DNA from: Desulfobacteraceae bacterium
Lineage (GTDB): Bacteria; Desulfobacterota; DSM-4660; Desulfatiglandales; Desulfatiglandaceae
Assembly: GCA_030589715.1 (NCBI GenBank)
Contig: JAUUVE010000101.1
Span: 1 to 7,153, forward strand
Reading direction: 5' to 3'
DNA length: 7,153 nt
Below, piece by piece: positions 1 through 6,825 of the stretch; position 1 is the stretch's first letter, and each line of letters begins with the position of its first letter. Under the pieces are notes generated by a model that saw nothing but the letters and a program-made list of their open reading frames with translations, was not told the origin of the DNA and made no database searches. The position numbers and the translations under genes are program-made.

Positions 1-154
1 CCGGTTTTGACTAACGCGGATACCTGGCTTTTGGCGGTCGACAAAAGGTAGGAGAAATCCACAGACTATAGATCTCACTGAACTCAAACAAATCAAATAA
101 TAGGGGGCGAAGGGAAGATTTCGCAAACCATAGAATAAAAAGGGGGTGGAAGGT
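1..154. other. Leader region upstream of prkA; no complete gene
   Basis: No complete gene is supported here. The + strand frame beginning at base 1 is open for 16 codons and ends at TAG 49-51 (peptide tail TWLLAVDKR), so it could be the last residues of an upstream gene; this is too short to identify. The other two + frames stop within the first 15 bases. No -35/-10 pair with 16-18 base spacing stands out: TCGACA at 38-43 resembles a -35, but the nearest -10-like hexamer, TATAGA at 67-72, is 23 bases away. AATAAT at 96-101 resembles a -10 without a -35. A weak 5-bp hairpin (107-111 with 120-124) precedes the ribosome binding site. Confidence 0.5.
141..146 (+). promoter_or_regulatory. Ribosome binding site of prkA, AGGGGG
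   Basis: AGGGGG at 141-146 lies 8 bases before ATG at 155. This decides the start. A GTG at 146, in the same frame and three codons upstream, would overlap this purine tract and has only an A-rich stretch (GAATAAAA) where its own Shine-Dalgarno should be, so ATG 155 is preferred. Confidence 0.7.
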
Positions 155-2119
155 ATGTCTAAGGACTATTTCCGAAAACTCATTGAAGAATCCAGAAAGG
201 AAGAAAGGGAGATCCAGTGGGAGGGGACCTGCCTGGACTATATAAAGCTTGTCAAAGAGAATCCGAGTATAGCTCAGCTCGCGCCGGGCAAGGTCTACAA
301 TATGATCATGCATAAGGAGACTGAACCCATCCAAGATACGATCAAGCTTCCTGACTATGAGGATATGGTGAGCTACAATTTCTTCAATAATGAGCTCTTC
401 GGTCTTGAGGAATCCCTTCACGACTTTATGAAGTTCTTCAAGGCCGGTGCTCGGAGGACAGAAACAGGCAAGCGGATCCTCATGCTGGTGGGTCCGGTCT
501 CCAGTGGAAAATCAACCATAGGCACCATGCTCAAACGCGGTGTGGAGCAGGACCCCACACCCATCTATGCCATCAAAGGTTGCCCCATCCACGAAGAACC
601 ACTTCACCTGGTCCCCACGAACCAGAGGCCCAAATGGGAGGAAATCGTCGGTGTCAAGATTGAGGGGGACCTCTGCCCCTTGTGTCGTTTCAATCTTCTT
701 GAAAACGACCGGTATCGAGACGAGCATGGAAACGTTCTATGGGAAGAATTCCCAGTGGTGCGCATCAAATTGAGTGAAAGGGCCCGTTGTGGCATCGGGA
801 CCTTTCAGCCATCGGACCCCAAGAACCAGGATATCTCTGAGCTGATAGGGAGGGTAGACCTCTCGAAGATCACCCAATACGGTGAGACAGACCCAAGGGC
901 TTACAGTCTCGACGGAGAGCTGGAAATTGCCAACCGGGGACTTGTGGAATACGTCGAGATCCTCAAATGCGATATCAAGTTCCACTACATCCTCATTACA
1001 GTGGCCCAGGAGCAAGTCCTCAAGGCCCCTGGCTTCCCTCAGATCTATGTGGATGAGGTCATTCTGTCTCACACCAACCAAACGGAGTTCGACAAGTTCA
1101 AGTCCGTCAAGGAAAACGAGGCACTTCATGACAGAATGTATCCAATTTTTGTCCCTTACAATCTCAAGGTCAAAGAAGAGGAGAAGATCTACAAGAAACT
1201 GATCGAGCGAAGTGAGTTCCGCGAGATGCACTTGGCCCCTTATACTCTTAATGTGGCCGCTCAATTTGCGATACTGACCAGGCTAACAGAGAGTCAGCTC
1301 TGTCCGAACATTGTAAAGAAGATGAAGTACTACAACGGAGATCCGGTGGCCGAAAAGGAAAAGGACCAGGTGGACCTTGTTCAACTGCGCCTGGAGGGCA
1401 AAAAAAATGCAGAGGGCATGTCGGGCATCAGTCCGCGCTTTGTGGTGAACGCCCTCAATATTGCCCTTGGAGAAAAGGAGTCTGCCGGTTGCGTCAACCC
1501 ACTGGATACCATTCGCGCTCTCAGGGCCAATTTCGAGCATCACATCGGATTCACCGAGGAGGAAAAAACAACATATCACAACCTTCTCATTGGAGAAAAA
1601 GACTGTGTCCTGAGTGAATTCAAAGAATTCGCCAAAAAGGAGGTCAACCGTGCGTTCCTGTTTGCCTATGAGGATCAGGCTGAGGCTCTTTTCGATAACT
1701 ACATGAAAAACGCCACGGCCTTCTGCCTGAAGAAAAAAATTAGAGATCCCATCACTAGTGAAGAGCAGGAGCCTGATGAGAAGCTTATGCGGAGCATTGA
1801 AGAGATGATAGGCGTTTCTGAGAACGCCAAAAAGGAGTTCCGCCAGGGAATCTTTGTCTTCAAGAGTGACGCCATAGACCAGGGAAAGGAGTTCAGCTTC
1901 AGCACCTACACGCCCTTACAGGAGGCCATCGAGCGAAAGCTTATCGGGGATCTCAAGAATGTCGTCTCACTCACCATCGCCGACAAGACCAGACGGGATC
2001 CCAAGACCATGAAGAGGCGTCAGGATGCCCTGGAGGCCCTCCAGCAAAAGGGTTATTGCCCTGTTTGTGCGGAGAGTCTGCTTCAGTTCGTTGGCGACCT
2101 CCTCAGAAAAGAGGAATAA
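155..2119 (+). CDS. prkA: PrkA family AAA+ serine protein kinase (YeaG)
   Basis: Cytoplasmic AAA+ ATPase/kinase of the PrkA (YeaG) family, 654 residues from ATG 155; relatives are about 630-650. The N-terminal AAA_PrkA domain (about 60-390) has Walker A GPVSSGKST at 113-121, CPIHEEPLHL from 143, CPLC at 174-177, GIGTF at 213-217, DPKNQD at 221-226, GLVEYVEILK at 262-271 and a DE...SHTN stretch near 300-308. The C-terminal PrkA domain (about 400-654) includes PDEKLMRSIEEMI at 540-552 and ends with GYCPVC near 633-638. Family members phosphorylate proteins in vitro, and Bacillus PrkA has also been reported as an ATP-dependent protease, so the physiological activity is unsettled. Family assignment is firm; substrates are unknown. 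It is the first gene of a tight operon and overlaps the next gene by one base. An A8 run at 1400-1407 does not break the frame. Confidence 0.96.
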   Translation: MSKDYFRKLIEESRKEEREIQWEGTCLDYIKLVKENPSIAQLAPGKVYNMIMHKETEPIQDTIKLPDYEDMVSYNFFNNELFGLEESLHDFMKFFKAGARRTETGKRILMLVGPVSSGKSTIGTMLKRGVEQDPTPIYAIKGCPIHEEPLHLVPTNQRPKWEEIVGVKIEGDLCPLCRFNLLENDRYRDEHGNVLWEEFPVVRIKLSERARCGIGTFQPSDPKNQDISELIGRVDLSKITQYGETDPRAYSLDGELEIANRGLVEYVEILKCDIKFHYILITVAQEQVLKAPGFPQIYVDEVILSHTNQTEFDKFKSVKENEALHDRMYPIFVPYNLKVKEEEKIYKKLIERSEFREMHLAPYTLNVAAQFAILTRLTESQLCPNIVKKMKYYNGDPVAEKEKDQVDLVQLRLEGKKNAEGMSGISPRFVVNALNIALGEKESAGCVNPLDTIRALRANFEHHIGFTEEEKTTYHNLLIGEKDCVLSEFKEFAKKEVNRAFLFAYEDQAEALFDNYMKNATAFCLKKKIRDPITSEEQEPDEKLMRSIEEMIGVSENAKKEFRQGIFVFKSDAIDQGKEFSFSTYTPLQEAIERKLIGDLKNVVSLTIADKTRRDPKTMKRRQDALEALQQKGYCPVCAESLLQFVGDLLRKEE

Positions 2120-2121
2120 TG
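2111..2121 (+). promoter_or_regulatory. Overlapping stop/start TAATG with internal GAGG site
   Basis: The prkA stop TAA (2117-2119) shares its last A with the next ATG (2119-2121). GAGG at 2111-2114, inside the last prkA codons, sits 4 bases before that ATG and can serve as ribosome binding site. The arrangement predicts translational coupling between the kinase and the DUF444 protein, which would help keep them in fixed proportion. A longer open frame reaching back to 2056 is rejected because its extra 21 residues overlap prkA coding sequence and do not look like the family N-terminus. Confidence 0.7.
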
Positions 2122-3423
2122 GCTATTAAGAGGCAGGATTGGGGGCTTTCCCAGAGGGGACTCAAAGACGCAGCGCGTCATCGGGAGAAGATCCGTGAGT
2201 TCATACAGAAGAACATCGCGGATATTATCAGTGACGCCTCTATCATTACCCGCAAGAAGGGACAAATCGTGAAGGTTCCCATCCGGGGACTCAAGAGCTA
2301 CCGATTCGTTTTTAGGCGCGAGAGCTCAGGGGGCACCGGTATGGGGCAAGGAAATGGTGAGAAAGGGGATGTCATAGGCCGTCAGCCCATCCACGGTCAG
2401 CCCGGACAACCGGGTGACCAGCCTGGTGTGGATTTCCTTGAGACGGAAATCGATATCGAAGAACTGATTGATATGATGCTGGAAGATCTCGGACTTCCAA
2501 ATCTAAAGAAGAAGGCCTTCACCGAGACAGCCATCCCCAAGGGATGGAAGTACGATAGCATCGAGAAAACTGGGATCATTGCACATTTGGACAAAAAGCG
2601 GACCCTCAAGGAGGCGGTCAAGCGCACGGCTGCCTTTGTAGGAGAATTGATGAAAAAAACCGGCCACTCGGAAGAAGTCTGCAGAAGGGCCCTCGCAATA
2701 GCACGAGGAGATTTGGTCCGTGCCGAAAAAATACTCAAAGAGAGGAAGCTCGAGGAGGAAGTCGATGATTTCATCCCTCTCTTCAGTGAGGATCTGAGAT
2801 ATCGAACCCTTGAGAGAGATGTGGAATATCAATCCAATGCAGTGGTCCTTGCCATGATGGATGTATCAGGAAGCATGGGGACCATGAAAAAGTATTTGGC
2901 CCGATCCTTTTTCTTCTGGCTTGTCGAATTTTTGAGGCAGATATACAACCATGTACAGATCCGCTTCATTGCCCACACTACCGAGGCCAAACTGGTGGAT
3001 GAGCATGAGTTCTTTCACAAAGGGGAAAGCGGAGGGACTTTTTGCCACTCGGCCTATGATCTTGCGATCCACCTGGCGGAGACCGAATATAGCCCGAGCC
3101 GTTGGAACATCTATCCTTTCCATTTTTCAGATGGGGAGGACTTCGATCCCTTGAAAACCGTGGCATCTGTTAAGAGACTCATGCAAATGGGCATCAATAT
3201 GCTTGGTTATGGGGAAATTCGGGCGGATCTATACACTACCTCTCATCTCATGGAGACCTTTGCAGAAGAATTGCATATCAAAAAACGGCATTTATACGAG
3301 ACTGACTTCGAGATCTTCTTCGGAACCGACGAGTCCACTCCTTTTGTGGGGGCCGTGTTGAAGGACAAATCCCATGTCTACCTTGCCCTCAAGGAGTTCT
3401 TAAAAAAAGACAGACCATTTTGA
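2119..3423 (+). CDS. yeaH: DUF444 / YeaH-YhbH family protein with VWA-like domain
   Basis: A 434-residue protein of the DUF444 family, the usual neighbour of PrkA (E. coli yeaG-yeaH, Bacillus prkA-yhbH). The basic N-terminus (MAIKRQDWGLSQRG) leads to KVPIRGLKSYRF at 48-63, then a Gly/Gln/Pro-rich linker with repeated GQPG (about 71-103), a helical middle section, and a von Willebrand A-like domain from about 240. The MIDAS metal site is intact: DVSGS (D248, S250, S252), T307 in GGT, and D338 in FSDGED. VWA proteins paired with AAA+ ATPases often act as adaptors or substrate selectors; that role for this one is inferred. There is no signal peptide or membrane segment, so it is probably cytoplasmic. 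The start is ATG 2119, overlapping the prkA stop. Symbol by family resemblance; exact function unknown. Confidence 0.94.
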   Translation: MAIKRQDWGLSQRGLKDAARHREKIREFIQKNIADIISDASIITRKKGQIVKVPIRGLKSYRFVFRRESSGGTGMGQGNGEKGDVIGRQPIHGQPGQPGDQPGVDFLETEIDIEELIDMMLEDLGLPNLKKKAFTETAIPKGWKYDSIEKTGIIAHLDKKRTLKEAVKRTAAFVGELMKKTGHSEEVCRRALAIARGDLVRAEKILKERKLEEEVDDFIPLFSEDLRYRTLERDVEYQSNAVVLAMMDVSGSMGTMKKYLARSFFFWLVEFLRQIYNHVQIRFIAHTTEAKLVDEHEFFHKGESGGTFCHSAYDLAIHLAETEYSPSRWNIYPFHFSDGEDFDPLKTVASVKRLMQMGINMLGYGEIRADLYTTSHLMETFAEELHIKKRHLYETDFEIFFGTDESTPFVGAVLKDKSHVYLALKEFLKKDRPF

Positions 3424-3426
3424 GAG

Positions 3427-4908
3427 ATGACCATGGATCCAGAACTTAAGCGTCTCAGTGAATTCGATGAGAGAATTCAGGAAATCGCCAGGGAGCTTGG
3501 CCTCGATTTCTTTCCGCAGGAGTTTGACGCCATCCCGGCCCAGAAGATGTTGCAGGTTTTGGCCTACCGCTTTCCCGTCAACTTCTCCCACTGGTCCTTC
3601 GGCCGGGATTATGAGAGGGAAAAGACCAAGTATGAGCATGGATTCGGCATTCCGTACGAGTTGGTCCTCAACTCCAACCCCTCTCGGGCCTATTTGATGA
3701 ATACCAATCCGTTCACTGTCCAGGTGATGGTCATGGCCCATGTTTACGCTCACAACGACTTCATGAAAAACAACTTCCACTTCAAGCCTACCCGAAGAGA
3801 TATCCTCCCGTCGGCCTCAGAAGCCGCGATTCGTTTTCAGAGATACGAAAAGCGCTTCGGTCTGGAGGAGGTCGAGCGGCTGATGGACACAGGGCTGAGC
3901 ATCGAGTTCAACATCGATCCTGATTTCTTTATCAAGGAAGAAAACGAAGAACAAAAGCGTGAGAGGCTCTCAACGCCCCCGAGGAAAGCCGAGGTCTTAG
4001 GTCCATACGATGACCTGATCTCCAGAAAGAAGGTAGAACGACCCTCTGCCGAAGATTACAACAGGAAAACACCTCCGGAGCCTGAGCGCGATGTCTTGCT
4101 TTACATCATAAACCATTCTCCCAAACCACTAAAAGAGTGGGAGAAAGACATCCTATCAGTCATTCGAGACCAATCGCGCTACTTCATGCCCCAAAGGCGA
4201 ACCAAGATTATGAACGAGGGGTGGGCCACTTTCTGGCACATGAAGATCATGGACCGCCTGTTCAAGGAAAGGCTCCTCAAAGAAGAAGAGCACGGTTACT
4301 ACAACCTTTACAATGCCCGGGTGCTGGCCACAAGCCCTCGCACGATCAATCCTTACCTGGTGGGTCTAAAAATCTTCGAAGACATTGAGGACCGATGGAA
4401 CAAGGGTCGGTTCGGAAGGGAGTGGGAAGAGTGCGAAGATCCTAAGGAAAAGGAAGCGTGGGACCTGGAACTTGGCCAGGGAAGGGAAAAAATCTTCGAG
4501 GTGAGGAGGAGTTACACCGACCGGTTCTTTATCGAACATTTTTTGAGGGAAAAGTTGGTTGATGAGCTGGAGCTTTATCTCTACGAAGGGCGCCAGGAGG
4601 CAGGGGAGATAAAATACGTGATCAGCGAACGGGACTGGCGGCGGATCAAGAACCTCTTGGTGTCCCATCTGAGTACCTTTGACATCCCTTTGATCATGGT
4701 GGAAGACGGGGATTACAAAGGGAAAAGGGAGATTTACTTGAAACATGCCTACGAGGGAATTGAGTTGGACCAGGAGTATCGCGAAAAGACCATGAAGCAC
4801 ATCTTTTATCTTTGGGATCGCCCTGTGCATCTGGAGTCGATTGTCGATGGAAAAACGGTGATTTTTACCTTTGATGGGAGCAGCCACTCTCAGAATCCAC
4901 AGCGCTAA
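3427..4908 (+). CDS. spoVR: SpoVR family protein (YcgB-like)
   Basis: A 493-residue SpoVR family protein; the family usually spans about 450-510. Hallmarks are WSFGRDYEREKTKYEHG near 56-72, YELVLNSNPSRAYLMNTN near 77-94, AHVYAHNDFMKNN at 104-116, HSPKPLKEWEKDIL near 230-243, KIMNEGWATFWH at 260-271, and LVGLKIFEDIEDRW near 311-324. The His-xxx-His at H105/H109 and the NEGW...H (E264, H271) look like potential metal ligands, which is inference. The name comes from a Bacillus cortex mutant, but the family is widespread in non-spore-formers, where it accompanies PrkA and DUF444. It starts three bases after the DUF444 stop, in the same frame. ATG 3427 has no proper Shine-Dalgarno; ATG 3433 has GAGAG (3422-3426) 6 bases upstream and is a fair alternative. 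Translation probably depends on coupling. No signal peptide is visible. Confidence 0.95.
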   Translation: MTMDPELKRLSEFDERIQEIARELGLDFFPQEFDAIPAQKMLQVLAYRFPVNFSHWSFGRDYEREKTKYEHGFGIPYELVLNSNPSRAYLMNTNPFTVQVMVMAHVYAHNDFMKNNFHFKPTRRDILPSASEAAIRFQRYEKRFGLEEVERLMDTGLSIEFNIDPDFFIKEENEEQKRERLSTPPRKAEVLGPYDDLISRKKVERPSAEDYNRKTPPEPERDVLLYIINHSPKPLKEWEKDILSVIRDQSRYFMPQRRTKIMNEGWATFWHMKIMDRLFKERLLKEEEHGYYNLYNARVLATSPRTINPYLVGLKIFEDIEDRWNKGRFGREWEECEDPKEKEAWDLELGQGREKIFEVRRSYTDRFFIEHFLREKLVDELELYLYEGRQEAGEIKYVISERDWRRIKNLLVSHLSTFDIPLIMVEDGDYKGKREIYLKHAYEGIELDQEYREKTMKHIFYLWDRPVHLESIVDGKTVIFTFDGSSHSQNPQR

Positions 4909-4953
4909 TCTTCAACGTGAATATCCTTGAATTACTACATGAACTTAATAATT

Positions 4954-4958
4954 GAGGT
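4954..4958 (+). promoter_or_regulatory. Ribosome binding site of ftsH, GAGGT
   Basis: GAGGT at 4954-4958 lies 7 bases before TTG at 4966. The in-frame ATG at 4939 and TTG at 4927 have no comparable site upstream. The protein starting at 4966 opens HPFYKNLVVW, which matches how FtsH proteins commonly begin just before their first membrane helix, so two independent lines point to TTG 4966. Confidence 0.6.
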
Positions 4959-4965
4959 TATTACA

Positions 4966-6765
4966 TTGCATCCATTTTATAAAAACCTTGTTGTCTGGTT
5001 CATGATCAGCCTTATGATTGCCATGCTATTCCGGGTACCTAAGCAGCCAAACACGAGCAATGCCCTGGTTAGTTACAGTGACTTTCTGAGCATGGTAGAG
5101 AGCAGGAATGTCATGGAGGTCACCATTCAGGGAAACAATATATCGGGTGTGGCCACAGAAGGGGCTTTTAAAACATTTGCCCCAAAAGATCCTGAACTGA
5201 TTAAGGTGCTCAGGAGCAAAGAGGTCAAAATATCTGCAAAACCTGAGGAAGATTCCACATGGGTCCGAGTGTTTCTGTCCTGGGTTCCCATGCTGTTATT
5301 GATTGGGGTATGGATATTTTTTATGCGCCAAATGCAGGCAGGGGGTGGAAATGTACTATCCTTTGGAAAAAGCCGGGCCAGGCTTATGAGCGGTTCTCAG
5401 GAGAAAGTCACCTTTGAAGATGTGGCAGGTATTGAGGAGGCAAAGGAGGAGCTGGCAGAAATTGTAGAATTTTTAAGGGATCCGAAAAAGTTTACTAGCC
5501 TTGGTGGGAGGATTCCAAAAGGTGTGCTTTTAGTAGGGTCGCCCGGTACAGGGAAGACGCTTCTGGCAAGGGCCATTGCGGGTGAGGCGGATGTTCCATT
5601 TTTTAACATAAGCGGGTCGGACTTTGTGGAGGTGTTTGTGGGCGTCGGCGCATCAAGGGTCAGAGACCTATTTGTGGAGGGCAAAAAACACGCTCCCTGT
5701 ATCATATTTATCGATGAAATCGATGCTGTTGGGCGACACCGTGGCGCGGGCTTAGGCGGTGGGCATGATGAGCGTGAACAAACGCTGAATCAGCTTCTCG
5801 TTGAAATGGACGGCTTCGAGTCCAACGAAGGCGTCATACTCATCTCCGCGACCAACAGGCCGGACATACTGGATCGCGCGCTGCTGAGGCCTGGCCGATT
5901 TGATCGCCAGGTGGTGATTCCGATTCCAGACCTCAAGGGTCGGGAGGGTATTCTGAAGGTTCATCTTCAGGAAAAATTGGTGGCAGATGATGTGGACATT
6001 ACGGTTCTGGCTCGGGGGACTCCAGGTTTTACTGGTGCAGATATCGAAAATATGGCGAATGAAGCAGCCCTTATTGCGGTCAGACGCGGCAAAGACAGGG
6101 TGGAAATGGTCGATTTTGAATATGCCAAGGACAAGGTCCTGATGGGCGCTGAACGGAAGAGCATGATCATCAGTGACGAAGAAAAGAGGCTCACCGCCTA
6201 TCATGAATCAGGGCATACCATAGTGGCAAAATTGCTTCCCAACACGGACCCCATTCACAAGGTGACCATCATTCCAAGGGGGCGAGCCTTGGGATTGACG
6301 CAACAGCTCCCCATGGATGAAAAACATACCTATCCAAAAGAGTATCTGCTTAATAGCATTGCGATATTGATGGGTGGCAGGTCAGCGGAGGAGATTGTGC
6401 TCAACGTGCAGACAACTGGTGCAGGAAACGATATTGAGAGTGCATCGGAGCTTGCCCGTAAAATGGTCTGCGATTACGGAATGAGCGAAGACTTGGGGCC
6501 TCTGAGTTTTGGCAAAAAGGAAGAACAGATATTCCTGGGCAGGGAGATCGCTCAGCACAGAGATTACAGTGAACTAACAGCACAAAAAATTGATGCGGAG
6601 GTAAAGAATATTGTCACAGGCGCCTACAAGAAGGCTCGCCAACTGATCAAAGACAATTTGGATACACTGCACAGAATGGCCAATGCCCTTCTGGAGAAAG
6701 AGACATTGGACAGTGATGACATTGATGAAATAATGACTAGCCGGAAGCCTCGCCCAGATAAGTGA
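4966..6765 (+). CDS. ftsH: ATP-dependent zinc metalloprotease FtsH
   Basis: Inner-membrane AAA+ protease that unfolds and degrades membrane and short-lived cytosolic proteins as a hexamer. The predicted 599 residues (E. coli: 644) run: membrane helix 1 (about 5-22), periplasmic segment, helix 2 (about 99-121), AAA+ domain, protease domain. Seen are Walker A GSPGTGKT (191-198), pore loop FVGVG (224-228), Walker B IIFIDEID (D250, E251), second region of homology with RPGRFDR (R308, R311), zinc motif HESGH (H413, E414, H417) and the third-ligand aspartate in GAGND (D489). All catalytic residues are present. Walker A has Ser where most FtsH have Pro (GPPGTGKT). Start TTG 4966 is chosen from its ribosome binding site; TTG 4927 (612 residues) and ATG 4939 (608) are alternatives. 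The gap after spoVR is 57 bases, so co-transcription is possible. No folP or tilS adjoins, so this may be a second FtsH. Confidence 0.96.
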   Translation: MHPFYKNLVVWFMISLMIAMLFRVPKQPNTSNALVSYSDFLSMVESRNVMEVTIQGNNISGVATEGAFKTFAPKDPELIKVLRSKEVKISAKPEEDSTWVRVFLSWVPMLLLIGVWIFFMRQMQAGGGNVLSFGKSRARLMSGSQEKVTFEDVAGIEEAKEELAEIVEFLRDPKKFTSLGGRIPKGVLLVGSPGTGKTLLARAIAGEADVPFFNISGSDFVEVFVGVGASRVRDLFVEGKKHAPCIIFIDEIDAVGRHRGAGLGGGHDEREQTLNQLLVEMDGFESNEGVILISATNRPDILDRALLRPGRFDRQVVIPIPDLKGREGILKVHLQEKLVADDVDITVLARGTPGFTGADIENMANEAALIAVRRGKDRVEMVDFEYAKDKVLMGAERKSMIISDEEKRLTAYHESGHTIVAKLLPNTDPIHKVTIIPRGRALGLTQQLPMDEKHTYPKEYLLNSIAILMGGRSAEEIVLNVQTTGAGNDIESASELARKMVCDYGMSEDLGPLSFGKKEEQIFLGREIAQHRDYSELTAQKIDAEVKNIVTGAYKKARQLIKDNLDTLHRMANALLEKETLDSDDIDEIMTSRKPRPDK

Positions 6766-6825
6766 ATATCCATGGAATCGTCATCTATCTGTCAAACCCT
6801 GCTGGTCCCCTGGCATAGCACAAAA
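6766..6825. other. Convergent intergenic gap, no clear terminator
   Basis: These 60 bases separate the stop of ftsH (TGA 6763-6765) from the stop of the opposite-strand hydrolase (6826-6828). The best fold on the + strand is an imperfect 6-bp stem with two G-U pairs (about 6800-6815), and no U-tract follows it. On the - strand the wobble pairs are lost. I see no convincing bidirectional or rho-independent terminator, so transcription from both sides may overlap here. Confidence 0.4.

Noticed and set aside
38..72. Promoter made of TCGACA (38-43) and TATAGA (67-72)
   Set aside because: The spacing of 23 bases is too long for a sigma-70 promoter, and no better pair or -24/-12 sigma-54 site was found.
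11..421. 136-codon open frame on the - strand across the prkA leader and 5' end
   Set aside because: It is antisense to well-recognised PrkA coding sequence, has no family resemblance and no ribosome binding site that I can see.
737..1264. 175-codon open frame on the - strand inside prkA
   Set aside because: Shadow of the prkA reading frame; the + strand protein carries the conserved AAA_PrkA motifs throughout.
1400..1407. A8 run in prkA as a frameshift or pseudogene signal
   Set aside because: Family-typical protein continues in the same frame on both sides, so the gene is intact.
4366..4887. 173-codon open frame on the - strand inside spoVR
   Set aside because: Antisense shadow of the SpoVR C-terminal half with no recognisable domain.
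6800..6815. Hairpin terminator after ftsH
   Set aside because: Only a short imperfect stem with two wobble pairs and no following T-run; it does not work on the opposite strand.
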